This document shows positions 19,561-31,519 of a stretch of 64,000 nucleotides of DNA, one piece after another (the first letter of the stretch is position 1; each line of letters begins with the position of its first letter). The notes beneath the pieces are model-generated. The model was not told the origin of the DNA and did not search any database. It worked only from the letters and a program-made list of their open reading frames with translations. The stretch is from Euphorbia lathyris (taxonomy: Eukaryota > Streptophyta > Magnoliopsida > Malpighiales > Euphorbiaceae): positions 48,568,501 through 48,632,500 of the forward strand of contig NC_088919.1 of NCBI RefSeq assembly GCF_963576675.1, in the 5' to 3' direction. Both the position numbers and the translations under genes were made by a program.

Positions 19561-21110
19561 GCTCCTACTCCTACAGGGTTTTATTTTAAGGATTAGTTAG
19601 TGCATGTTTGTGTTAGTTCGGTTACACATCAACTTGTCTCCCCCTTATACTATACAACCCTCCAACTATATATAAGTATATACGACCTGATTACACGATA
19701 CAAAATCGACGCAGAATTTTAGTGCTTAGATTTAACTTCGTAGGTATAAATTTTTCAAAATTACATGTAACTTATAAACATTTTACACGAGCCGAACATG
19801 ATATTGGCAAACTTTTGGATGGTTAATGTTAACATATTAATCTAAAAATAATATAAAATATTTAAAAATATTATCATATCCTCCTATGTTCTTAAATGTC
19901 TGCATGGGGTCCGAAAATACGATATGAAATCAACACTAAACTGATTAGATAAACATGATAATGACACGAAATGTTTTGAATTGGATGAGGATTAACTCAT
20001 TTAACATTAATCCGATAATTGACATGAAACCAATCCGATCATTTCCACCTCTAAGAGAGAGAGACTCCACTAATTAATTGGTGAGATGGCTCTTGTTTGT
20101 TGAACCCAACTCAGACACTAAAAAACAAAGAGTTGAACATTCTTTGATGATTCTCATTGTAGACACATTCCTTTCACCTCCATAGAATATACCCTTTAAG
20201 CTAGAAATTAGCATTCTTGAAAATGAGAATTAATTTAGATTAGTTAGGCATAAAGGTGATTGGGGAAAAAGAGTATAATTAATGGGTCCAAGAGGTTGAA
20301 GTTCATAGTGGACATTTTCCCCCCTCTTTCCTACAAAGATATTGACATAAGATGCTTAACTCCAATAATTCAATATATAGCACATGCTCCATCCATCCCT
20401 TACAAATAACTTGATTTGATTCAATTCCATTCAATCTTTTCAACCTTTTTTTTATTATATTATATATGTGTCCCTACCTACCATGATTATTTAAGACATT
20501 TTAACTAACTACATCTTACCCTTTTCTTTTCTACTTGTAGGTTCATTAATCTCAATAATGTTGGATTTGGTGTCCTAATCACCTTGATATCTACTTTTGA
20601 GGCTATAAATTCTTATCCTTAATTATGTATTATGTACACTAATTACAGGCATATATCTGTTTGACAAGAATAGCATAATGTAAAATAACAAAGGAACAAA
20701 AAAAATAGTCTCTCTTATATGTCTATTCTTCTCTATCCTATCAAACTATTTTTCTTATGTTTCAATTTTTTTTTTTTAAATCTACTTTGAACTCTAGAAC
20801 TATTTTTCTCATGTTTCATTTTTGTTAAAATCTACTTTGAACTCTAGTGTTTGATCCAATTGTACTCAAACAGATTTTTTAAGGAATTTCTATCATTGTT
20901 TGAGGTATGGATTTGCTCTTGTACACTTAATTATAACTTTTACTATTTAATATAAAAGTGGTTATAAATTTAACCATATGGGAAGAGCAAATTAAATTTT
21001 AGATCTTTTGATATAAATTTAATCTGCTTTGCTAAATGAGCTACAATCTATAGATAGGTTCAGGCTTTATTTGTTCTTATAAAAGATTTACATTTTTTGG
21101 TTAAAAAATC
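19561..21110. other. Intergenic DNA, nothing recognised
   Basis: AT-rich with T runs; no open frame with protein-like composition and no bounded repeat that I can support. Confidence 0.5.
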
Positions 21111-21119
21111 TTTTTTTAC

Positions 21120-21470
21120 TATGTGATGAAGCATGTGGACTAAGGCCTATGTAGATCGCTCATGTGCCCCATTTGGTCACCGCAGGCCTCCTGCCCCATC
21201 GCGTATGTGCATGCTCAAAGGCAACTTTGGCCCTTCCTACCGTACCAAGACATTAAGGACTTAAATGCCTCAAGTCAAAATCTATAAATAGGGGGATCTC
21301 GTCCCATGGTAAAGGACCAAATCTCTCTACTCTCTACTCTTTACATTTAGTATACTGCTCCCCATATTAACTTGAGTATCAGAATGTATTACACTCTCGG
21401 CGAAAGCATCAAAGCTCAACATACCCAAAGCCTATCGATCTCAACTTCTCATCTGTACGTATAAATCAAG
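21120..21470 (+). repeat. Probable solo LTR with TATA box
   Basis: A GC-moderate block in AT-rich DNA ends in a promoter-like series: CTATAAATAGGGGGATCTC (21283 on), then a TCTCTACTCTCTACTCT leader and CTCGGCGAAAGCATC. This is the layout of a plant LTR U3-R-U5. No matching partner LTR, primer site or target duplication was found. Confidence 0.45.
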
Positions 21471-22425
21471 TCAATTTTTTTTATAAAAATAAATGAATTA
21501 AAATACCCCTCATTTTATAAAATAGAAAACTATTTTCCAAGATTTTAGCATATTAACAAAAAAATAAAATAAAGATGGGTAGTCTTGCAGAACCAAATCT
21601 GTGTTAATTCCATCTAAGTTGAGACTAGCACGAAGAAAACCGCCATGAGGAATAAAATATTATTAAAAAAAAAATACAGTGAAAGTATAAAAACAACAAA
21701 GCAATAAGAAAATAAATTTAACAAAACCAACGTTGAAGAGTAAAATTTAAAGATAAAAAGATCACATCGTTCTCTTTTTTTTCTCTTAAACACCTTTGCT
21801 CTTCCCCTTCCGAATCTATTTGAGAAGGAAGAAAGAATATCTTACTTCGTCTTTCTCCCACCGATTTGATTTCCTCCACATTTAAAGTGTTTTTTTTTAT
21901 TGTTATTTTCAGTTGGAGTTTATATATTTTATTAAATCCCTTTATTTGACTAAACTATACGTGCTTTCTGTAATTCTTTCATTTATATCTTTTTCGGATT
22001 TAGCAAGAGCGGAAACAGTTGATTTTGTCCATAAATCACTAAATCTATGTGATTGCAAAGGAAATGACTCGCATTTGAATGTTCAGAATGACTTAAATGA
22101 TGAAGATTGGATTGCAGTTGCTTTTCTGTATATTTAGATTTACGAAAAGTATATAATTTATAGTTCGTTTATGTTAATTGTACTTTTTTTATTTTTACAT
22201 TTATTACTCTTTGTAGTATTAGCTTTAAGTATATGTTATATTGTTTATTGTTCTGTTATTGTAGAAAAAAATTATCTGATCAAATGCTATAAACATTTTC
22301 GTAAAAAATAAAAAAAAGCACAGAGCTCAAGAAGCTATTCCACCAATGATTCTGCAAAATATTAATATTAATTTTCCCTTTTACAATTTTACTCTTGCCT
22401 GTTTTTTTAGGATAAGATGCCAAAC
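21471..22425. other. AT-rich intergenic DNA
   Basis: A 74-codon open frame near 21913-22137 has a hydrophobic start, but I see no relative or gene context. Nothing else is recognised. Confidence 0.4.
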
Positions 22426-23567
22426 TAGGAGCGTGTTTGTTTCAGCTTTTCGGAAGAGCGTTTAGCGTTTCACTTCAAACCGCAGAAAATATAGCGTTTG
22501 GTTAGATTTATATAACCGCAACGTTTAGCATTTTCTCTAGAAACTGCAGCGTTCTGGAGCGTTTCACGAAAAGCTCTTATTTGGGGCTTTTCATAAACAG
22601 CTGTTTGTAGTTATATGTTATTGACAAAATTATCCTTTTTATTTCCATAAAATATGTTTATTTTTTAACCTTATTTATATTTCTACAACATAATTACCGG
22701 AAGAACAAGATTTTGTTGCACTCAATAAATTTTTTATTTTTTATATTTTATATTTTTATTAGTTTGTGTAACACATTTTTTATTTTATAATAGGATAAGA
22801 TGCAAAAATACATCTAACATTTATAGCTAGGATAGGAGCAATTTTATACTTAACGTCTAAAATGGTGTAATTATACCCCTAATATTGGCAGCCAAAACCA
22901 ATTTTACCTCTAACATTGACAAGTTGGGTCAATTTGAGAAATAATTTATCAAATTGTCTTTTTGGTCATGAATATTATCATCTACACTTCACACGTGCAC
23001 CATTTTATCATTGTTAGTAAGATCACAAACATATGATTAGACGTCAAATTTTTTTTAAGAAAATAAAAAATATATATATTGTCTTTTGTACTAGTTTGAC
23101 AAAAAAAAATTCAAATATTTCGCCGAATTTATAAATAATAATTTTCAATTTTATTGTTAAATCACAAAAAATATGAAATCTTTTTTTAAAACTACTGATC
23201 TATGCAATTGGTGTAGAATAAAAAATAAACTAATAATATCTGAAATCGACCTAACTTGCTAATGTTATGGGTAAAATTGCTTTTAGCTGCTAGCATTATG
23301 GGTACAATTGCACCATTTTAGACGTTAAAACTAAATTATTCCTAGTTGTAAACGTTATGAGCATTTTTTTCACATTTTTCCTTTTATAATTTCATCGTTG
23401 ATTAATTTAAAACATGTCATGTCCATTTTAGACATTTTAAATCCGAACAGCAACAGTTCAATATAATTTTACCAAACACTAGTAATTGAACAGCTAACAG
23501 CTTACTGCAAACAGCTAACAGCAACCGCAACAGCTATTAGCTAACAGCTGAACCAAACAGGCCATAA
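22426..23567. mobile_element. Tourist-like element A, copy 1, carrying a nested Mutator-like MITE
   Basis: Outer ends are GAGCGTGTTTGTTTCAGC (22429 on) and GCTGAACCAAACAGGCCA (to 23564), inverted relative to each other, flanked by TAG/TAA. The arms hold TTCGGAAGAGCGTTTAGCG and AACAGCTAACAGC words. An inverted relative with the same nested cargo lies at 31523-32705 and one without it at 52932-54051. The 3-bp TAA-type duplication and GKTTCAGC ends suggest PIF/Harbinger (Tourist). Confidence 0.75.
22783..23390. mobile_element. Nested Mutator-like MITE (family M1) in Tourist copy 1
   Basis: The 590-bp element 22792-23381 is flanked by the 9-bp duplication TTTTATAAT (22783-22791, 23382-23390). 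Long inverted ends: GGATAAGATGCAAAAATACA.. and, on the other strand, GGAAAAATGTGAAAAAAATG... Both arms repeat the GGTAAAATTGC/GACAAGTTGGGTCAATTT theme. Non-coding. The 9-bp duplication and long arms indicate MULE type. Confidence 0.85.
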
Positions 23568-23621
23568 GCTTAACGTTTAAAAAAATGTATCAGTTTAGGT
23601 TGGATGTATAAAATACAAGTA

Positions 23622-23818
23622 TTATAGGCTTAACGTTTAAAAAAATGTACCAATTTAGGCATCGATAATGGAACGAGACACGTCATTGATATTACTCCGT
23701 TAAGTTCTGCCAATTGTATGTGGATGGAGAAATCAGAACTTAACGGAGTAATATGAATGACGTGTCCAATCCGTTATCGATATTTAAATTGGTACATTTT
23801 TTTAAACGTTAAACCTAT
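23622..23818. mobile_element. Foldback MITE with about 85-bp arms
   Basis: Left arm ATAGGCTTAACGTTTAAAAA...CGTTAAGTTCTG and right arm CAGAACTTAACGGAG...AAACGTTAAACCTAT are near-perfect inverted repeats around a short AATTGTATGTGGATGG loop. A stray extra copy of the outer end lies at 23565-23605. The target duplication may be TA. Confidence 0.7.
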
Positions 23819-24239
23819 ATTCTAAATATTTTCCTAAAACTCATAGGGCTATTTTTTTTAATATAAAATTAAATGTTGTTAGAGAAATGTGAGTCAAGTT
23901 TTGAACAACTCATGATTTGCAAAGATTTCCGAATAACTTGTTTCTCAATTTGGCACTTAATCATCACATCAATTGCTATCAAAACTCACTCATACCTTCA
24001 AGCATCCAGACATAAATTTCTTATAAAAAAAATTAAACACCTTTGTTTATATAAAAAATATATACATTTTTAAAAAATGTAAGGTAAAGATTTTTGTTTC
24101 TTAGAAATTAAAATATTTTTTTTGATATATGGCTACGACATCGAAAAATATTTTACTGTGTTTGTTTATGTCACAAGAAAATATTTTCCTATCAATAACT
24201 TAAAAGTATATAATATTGTTTCAAACTAAAATTTATATA

Positions 24240-24800
24240 CATTATGATAAATAAATAAATAATGAAAAATGTGAAAAAATGAAAACATGAAAAAAGAGAG
24301 GAAAAAATATGAAAAAAGTAAAAAAAAAAAAAAGTGAAACATGAATAAAATCAGAAAAAAAAATAATTTTTTTTTAGTTTTTTAGGTTTTTCACTTTTTC
24401 ACTTTTTTTCTATTTTTTCTGATTTTCACGTTTTCCGTTTATTCTTTTTTGCGTTTTATGAGTTCTCATATTTTTGTATTTTTGCTATTTTTCGTGTTTG
24501 ATTCACATTTTATAATTTTACGAGTTTTTACCGCTTTTTGGGGTTTTTTTTATCTGTTTTCCATGTTTTTTTTATCACTTTTCTTATATTTCACATTTTT
24601 TACCATTTTAACTTTTTCTTGTTTTTCACATTTTTACCTTTTTCACGATTTCATCGTTTTACGTTTTTTGTACTTTCACATGTTTTCAAGTTTTTTGCGT
24701 TTTCATTTTTTTCGTTGCCCACATCTTTTCCATTTTTTATGATTTTCACAGTTTTTCGATTCTACTGTATTTTTTGGGTTTTTTCCGTTTTTTGCCATAA
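24240..24800. repeat. Purine-to-pyrimidine strand-switch tract
   Basis: 24260-24370 is almost all A/G with GTGAAAAA and CATGAAAA words. From 24371 to about 24790 the strand becomes TTTTTCAC/TTTTCCG pyrimidine-rich. The two halves are roughly complementary, so the tract can fold back. Open frames here are Phe/Leu-rich low complexity and not genes. Confidence 0.6.
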
Positions 24801-24869
24801 GCAAACTCAGTCCCAAGCATTGATAATGCTACAAGAAAGTTTCGACATGGTGTGGAGAATGAAGCATAT

Positions 24870-25330
24870 CGACGCTGATGGTGTAGGCCGAATTGGTATA
24901 AGAAACACTATAGAGGATAAGGACTACATCTAGCGTTGGATCTCTGCCACCCCCTAGGTCAGTTGTCGGTAACGGTTTAAGCGATCCACCATAGTCTACG
25001 AGGGACATGAGAGTCGGGCATAAGTCCTTCATGAAGGGATGATGATGTCTCCATAGAAGGAAACTCTATGGACATTATGGGCTCCTATATAGCCACTAGC
25101 GTGTGCTATTCTAGGGTGAGGTTTAAATACAGAGAGACCCTCCGGAACAGAATATCAATGGATGCATTGATGGGACGCTTAAAAGGAGATAGACCCCTTC
25201 GACAGGAATTGGCTAACCAAAACTTAGGGAAAGTCTTGGCACCACACGGGGTTTTGGCCTGGTTCAAACTGGCCCCTATGACATTTGGTATAGCGGGTCA
25301 AACTGATTAACCCATTACCCAACATGTTTA
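24870..25330 (-). mobile_element. GC-rich LTR-like repeat, copy 3
   Basis: On the minus strand it reads CCGTGTGGTGCCAAGACTTT, TTTTAAGCGTCCC, TATGGAGACATC, GGTGGATCGCTTAAACC, GGGGGTGGCAGAGATCC and TTCTTATACCAATT. This is the same order as copy 1 at 6466-6960. Copies are diverged, so the family is old. Confidence 0.6.
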
Positions 25331-25579
25331 TTAAAGGAGTTATAGTTTGGTCGAACAAGAAAAAAAAGGGGGGTGAAAGAGTCCGGACTGAAGACAATGC
25401 TTAGGAACGTCTTTTACCCTTTTAGAAAGGGTAACAAATATTCCACTTTTTTATATATTTTTTTTACTGCGGAGTAACTTGAGATTTTTCGTTGATTTAT
25501 TTTTCTAAGAAACAAACATTGAAAAATTAGAAAACTTTTTCCTACACAATATTTTTTTAGTAAACAAACGAGGTCATAA

Positions 25580-27910
25580 CTTGCACTCAAATGCTTAATA
25601 AATCTCTAAAATTCTAAAATAATCTCAACTTGTTTAAAGTATCATAACTAACTCTTTATTTTCACGCGATAGTATGATTAGACATGTTTATGGACTAAGT
25701 CGGAACGAGCCCAACCGGACTTGAAAAATAAATAATGATCATAAAAAAAAGCTCAACTCACACTATTTTAATATCAGCCTGACTTGCTCAACTAATATAT
25801 TTATATTACAAAATTAATATTAGATCTTGGTTGTGATCAATAAAAATGCATTAAACTAAAATTTAATCAATTAATTCAACAACACTCAAGAAACATCATC
25901 TTAAATAAATAATAAACTATTAACAAAGTAATAAAAATTAAATATATGTAAATATATATAATATATAATATAAATGCTTATCACAACGGGTCGATTTGGG
26001 ATTTTAAGCCAAATTTCAAGCTCAATCATTATGTACGAGCTTGAATGCGTCTATTTTGATCTGAGTCAAACATCAATTATATATAAGGGATAATTTTGCG
26101 GATTAGGCGAACCAATAAATCTATAAACAGATCTAGATACGACACGTTGTAATCATCATTCACAATATAAGTAAGTTGTTGAAAGATCATTTTTAAACAA
26201 ATGAAAGGTGATTTTAAACAAACATGAATTGGTATTTACTTATTTAATTGTAAATTAATAAAAAGAAAAAAGGGGAGAAAAGAAATAAAGTGAGATTGGT
26301 CCATTTCCTTGGCAAAAACAATTGATGATATTGGTTGGTACATTTGCCTTGCCTTCAATTTATCACATCACAATTACAATGTTTTCTTTTTTCTATCATA
26401 AAACATCCTTTTCTTTATCAACCTTTCACTCAATTATTGCTATTTTTAATATATATGTACATTTCCATATAAACTTGTCTTTTCAATTGTTAAGTAAGAA
26501 AATAATTATTGATTTGTGATTTTTCACTAAAATTAAAATATGATTGGTACTTGCCACATCTCTACAATATGACTTTATATTCTACAAATGGCTACTCTTT
26601 TACCATTATTTTTCTACTCATAATGATCATTTTCACATTCACTAGTGACTTATTTTGTAACAACATGTTGCAATAGTATGTACATATTGCCCACTTAAAC
26701 TTAAATCCATCGCTTTTAAGTTTTATCGTTTTAAAACGTGTTTGCATGATAAATTTTTATCTCACTAATCAGCCTCAATTACTCCATTTTCATTTTTGAC
26801 GTGAGGTTCGGTTCATTTCTGCTCATTCATTATTCCTTAAGATAGTTCTTTACTCAGACCTTCTGCCACAATGCTTACGAAAATGTTTGAGCTCAAGCTC
26901 AATTGGATTGTTCGATAATCTTGACTGGGATGGACATCGGGGATGGAGTCGCCACCTGAACTAGGTCCAAAATGTTACAATTGTTTCCTTGTAGAAAACA
27001 TGTGCGGGTTTGGGAAATGAAGTATGCTTGGGCAAGGTCAATCTCTCCCGCTAGAAAATATTAAGCATCCCTAAAGCGCACGATGAACCCGCCGACTTTT
27101 CTACTCTACAACCTAACATGTTGTCTCGTGCATTATTGAATTCTTTTCAGTTTATGTGAAAATGCGTGTATATATATTATTGTGTGTCAATTAGCATTTT
27201 AAGTTTAAATCACATATTATTAGTCAATCTTTTAGTATATGCAATGTTTTCGGTTCAAATGAAATGGAAAGAGAAATAAACAATAAAAATTTACCAAAAA
27301 CATGGGACCTAAAAAGAAAAAAATACAAAATTACATAATCCATCCGGACATTTTCGAGTCTTCATTCCGTACTTCATACTCCTGAATCACCATTTAATAA
27401 TTAAATTGATATTATAAAATGCAAATAAACAAGTCAGAATAATAATAAATAAATAAATAAGAATTTGCAAAATTCTGAGTTTGGGAGTGCGTATGCACTC
27501 GTAACTAACCTTTGGGCTGTAACGAGCCCTTGTACAGTTATGAAGGAACTTTGGGCGGTAGCGTCCATTTATAGGCGGTCACAAAAGAGGTATGAGTAGT
27601 AATTCCCGCTTCTAGGCGGTCATAATAGAGATTTGGTCGATCATTTTATTTATGAAAAATTACCTTTTCGCCACTAAACTTTACCAAATATTAAAATTGG
27701 CTTCTGATTAAGAAATCAATTATATTTCATGCTCAATAATACTATTAGATCTTCTTACATAATTTGCTCTTGGCGATTTCAATTAAAGAATATCAAATTT
27801 TAAACAAAATAATATTAATATTGCTCTAATTTAAGAGAAAATATATGAACTTTTCATATTTTGTTGATTAAATTTTTTATTCCTTTATTTAATTGAGTCT
27901 TTAGAAACAT
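25580..27910. other. AT-rich intergenic DNA with minor repeats
   Basis: No gene. A retroelement-like GC-richer patch at about 26890-27115 contains GGGATGGAGTCGCCACCTG. Around 27530-27620 the phrase TAGGCGGTCA-AA-AGAG is repeated. Neither could be bounded. Confidence 0.45.
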
Positions 27911-27915
27911 GCAAG

Positions 27916-28471
27916 TTTATTTTTGGGAAAAGTACAAAAATAATACTTGTGATTTGCCCAATTTGCAAATAGAGTCATTTGGTTTAAAAGTTTGCAAATA
28001 GAGGTCTGTGATATGATTTAATTTACAAAATAAGGTATTTCAGATTACACTGTTAAGTTCTGATTACAACCAATAACATTTTTATCTTGAAAAAAATTGT
28101 TCTTCCATATCAACAAAACAAGGCCCTTCTCCCAAAATGCAGCTCCCTAAATCGAACCATAAATCATATGGTGGAAATTTTACGTTTTTTACTAATTCCA
28201 CGGTTTATGAAGTAAAATTGATATTGAAGTTCATTTCACACAACTGCAGTTTAATTTTTGGATATGTGTTTTGTCAATATGTAAATTTAATTTAAAAAAT
28301 AAAATAAATTTTTCTTAATTGCATCAGAATATAACAACGTAATATGAAACACCTTATTTTGTAAATTAAATCATACCACATGCTTTTATTTGCAAACTTT
28401 TAAACCACAGACCTCTATTTATAAATAAGATAAACCACAAGTATTATTTCTGTACTTTGCCCTTTATTTTT
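27916..28471. mobile_element. 538-bp Mutator-like MITE
   Basis: Element 27925-28462 with 9-bp duplication TTTATTTTT (27916-27924, 28463-28471). About 130-bp inverted arms starting GGGAAAAGTACAAAAATAAT on one strand and GGGCAAAGTACAGAAATAAT on the other. Both contain TTTGCAAATAGAG and ATGATTTAATTTACAAAATA. Non-coding. Confidence 0.85.
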
Positions 28472-28789
28472 TATTAAAGTCGTATATAATATGTGATTTT
28501 CTATGGGCACACAGATTGGATCATCGTCTTTTGGCCCACATTAGATTGTGACGCTTTCACCAAAAAAAAAAAAAAAAAAAAAAGTGGTCATAATTTCAAA
28601 AATTGAAGTAAAAGACCAAAAATTAGAAGAGAAAGGTAAAGCATAAAATATAGGAAAAGGGTGATTATTATTTTTTTATAATCAAGGTGATTTTTTTAAA
28701 TGTTGGTTGATTAAATTTTTTATCTTTTAATATGATATATTCGATCATTAATCGATTATAATAAATTTTAGATTCCTATTTAAAAATAG

Positions 28790-29190
28790 TTTTTAAACTT
28801 AATATTTCTAAACTTGTTTAAAAAGTTCGATTGACCTTCTAAACTTACGTGATGTTTCATTAGTTCCTCAAATAGTTTAAAATAATTTATCAGTCATATG
28901 AATTTATTTAAAGTAACCTATTGGCTCCTGAACTTGTTTATAGTGATCCATTTGTCATCTGAACTTGTTTAAAGTGATATACAAATATGTCAAAAAAAAA
29001 TCAAAACTTAAAAAATAAAGGTCTAATTTGTGATTCTAAGTTCCTATAACAAATTAACCTTTTGTTTTGTACATCTTCATGACATTTTATATAAATTTAA
29101 GGACTTAATCATAACAATTTAAGCAAGTTTAGGGGAATAATATAACACTATGTAAGTTTAGAGGGTCCATCAAGCTTTGTGGATAATAAA
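28790..29190. repeat. Dispersed spacer repeat, copy A
   Basis: Shares a long ordered series of phrases with 50340-50720, e.g. GAACTTGTTTAAAGTGATAT, AATAAAGG-CT-AATTTGTGA and TTTATGACATTTT-ATA. No ends or coding capacity found. Confidence 0.6.
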
Positions 29191-29575
29191 TGATAAAAAA
29201 TATTATTTCAAACCATAAAAAAAATGAAATTTTAGACACAAATAAAATCACTAGGACTTCTTTTAAACTCAATTAAATGTCTACACCTAATTTTTTAATA
29301 AAAAAAAGTTAATACACATACATATGCAATTGTATTTATCTGTTTTGTAAAATAAAAAACTAAATATGCCCTCATGATTATTAACGACATACAAATATAC
29401 TTTTATTTGAACAATAAGTTTATTTTGCATAATTCTGTTAGTCCAGTCATCAAATCTCTAAAGGAGAAATTCTACTATAGTCTCGGTCTATTAGACCTTA
29501 CCAATAGAAACATGACAATTGTGCACTTTTTTCTTTATACCAATCATCTCACAATGAGGTAGTATGATTCTCCTT

Positions 29576-30690
29576 GTACCCGGTAGATCTGGGCATGGGT
29601 CGGGCTGGGTCGGGCTCGGGCCGGGCCTGTCGGGCTTTTATTAAAGACTGACGAGCCCAAGCCCAGCCCAGCCCAGCCCATAGGAAATTTAGTCGGGCTC
29701 GGGCCGGGTTGGTCTCGGGCCTAAGATACGAATCCCAAGCCCGTCCGTCCAAGCTCATCTGTATATTAAAAAAATATACAATTAAATACAAGTGAGGATC
29801 TAAGATACGAATCTCAAACCCGTCCATCCAAGCACATCTATATATTAAAAAAAAAATACAATTAAATAAAAGTGAGCTCATATTACATACCCAACGCTTA
29901 ATTGAAGCAAAAAAATGAAGCAAACAAAAGACAGGCAGTGTGTAACTGTGTGTGAAAACTTCATATCAAATTGTAATGGCAATAAAATCAATCAGATATA
30001 GATGTTTATAACAACCACAAAATTGCAGACGGAGAAAACAAGTCTTAGGGGGTGTTTGTTTACCTACTTTTCACCTCCTTTTTGCCTTTTCATTTTAAAA
30101 GGCAGAGTTTTAGGTGTTTGGTTAGGCTTCTCCTGTTTACCTTTTACAGTTGAAAAGCAGGATTAAGTGTTTGGTTAGTAACCTCCTGTTTGCCTTTTAC
30201 ACCTGAAAAGCAGCCTTTTATAAAAACAGAGAATCTCTGCTTTTTGGAAAAGCAGTCTTTTCCAACAGCAACCAGCAAACAGCAACAGCAAACAGTAAAC
30301 CGTAACAGCAAACAACAAACAGCAACAGCAAACAGTAGGTAAAACAAACGGACCCTTAGGCTCCTAGCCAATCTGCAGGAGTTGAGAAAGTGCGCATCAT
30401 ATTCATACTTCAAGCTTAAGCCTCTCACCAACGAAATCATATTCCTAAGTATTTATATTTATATTTATAAAGTTAATCAAAAAAATATTTATATTTATAA
30501 AAAATATATTATAATTTATTTATATAATATAATTTATAATTTATATAAATATATATATATATATATTATATATAGTACATGGAGCTGGGCCGGGCCGGAC
30601 CTAATAGCATTTTCATGTGTCCAAATCCAGGTAAATGGGCCTGGGCGGGCCGGACGGACTCGCCGGCCCATGCCCAGGTCTAGTACCCGG
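29576..30690. mobile_element. 1.1-kb non-autonomous hAT-type element
   Basis: Element 29584-30682 with perfect 8-bp duplication GTACCCGG on both sides. Ends TAGATCTGGGCATGGG and, inverted, TAGACCTGGGCATGGG, followed by CGGGC-rich subterminal repeats (GGGCTCGGGCCGGG). A 308-bp Tourist MITE is nested inside at 30048-30355. AT microsatellite at about 30440-30580. Open frames in it are translations of GGGC repeats. Confidence 0.88.
30045..30358. mobile_element. Tourist MITE nested in the hAT element
   Basis: 30048-30355, TTA duplication at both ends. Ends GGGGGTGTTTGTTTACCTAC and, inverted, GGGTCCGTTTGTTTTACCTAC (trimmed). The interior carries CAGCAACAGCAAACAG repeats. A shorter relative is at 57027-57185. 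Confidence 0.8.
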
Positions 30691-31429
30691 TCCACCGTAG
30701 AAGTTCTCTCACTAAAGGTACATTTTTCTATCATTAACAATTACAAACATTTTGATTGTTTATTTTATATAGGTGGAATGTTTGGTGAAAATACATTTGT
30801 AAAAGATAAAATAAGCATAACCTCAGTTCATAAGACAAATCTAAAAATATATTAATCCAAAAATATTTCTACATCTAAGTAATTTAAATATAAAAATTGA
30901 AAAAACGATAGGTTCAAAGAAGTGTCATTTTTACTAAAATATGAGATGGAATAGAAAATGAAAAATAAAATGGATTCTTTTTTTTTTATCATAAAAAAGG
31001 GGAAAAGTAATCAAATGACAAGGACAAAAAGGGAATGGGCCAAAGCATGGAAGAAGGAAAGACATACATAAATATATATACATATGATATGATCATCACT
31101 AGACATGCACATGGATTCCTATTTATTTCTTTCTTGTGATGACTTCTAAATCATCCCATTCATTTTTTTGGTACTGCATTTTTATACTAATATGCTAACT
31201 TTATTCTTAATATTTTAAATATTTTTTTAAGTAACATCAAATTAAGTAAGAAAATTTGAATTGGTTTTATCGTTATTTGAATATCACATTAATTATTTAA
31301 AATAAATTTATTGATAAACTGAAACATCTTCCTGTATTTTAACAGATTGTTTGTAACTGTATTATATTTTAGATAATTTGTTGTGATTAAGGTCTTGTTC
31401 TTTATTACTTAATTTTAGTATTAATAATT

Positions 31430-31500
31430 TCAGTTCAGTTCAGTAGCACTCAGTTCAATTCAGTTCAGTAGCATTCAGTTTAGTTTGTTCAGTTAATTTC
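31430..31500. repeat. CAGTT-rich microsatellite-like tract
   Basis: Repeated TTCAGTTCAGTAGCA-TCAGTT words; low complexity, no further call. Confidence 0.5.
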
Positions 31501-31519
31501 AGTAAAAAAAAACATAGTC

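Noticed and set aside
24449..24933. Phe-rich frames as a membrane protein
   Set aside because: They are translations of a TTTTTCAC low-complexity tract.
30534..30580. TATA-rich promoter
   Set aside because: It is a TATATA microsatellite inside a transposon with no gene downstream.
29549..30855. Frames across the hAT element as proteins
   Set aside because: They encode GGGC/GCCC repeats and Tourist MITE sequence; the transposon ends explain the region.
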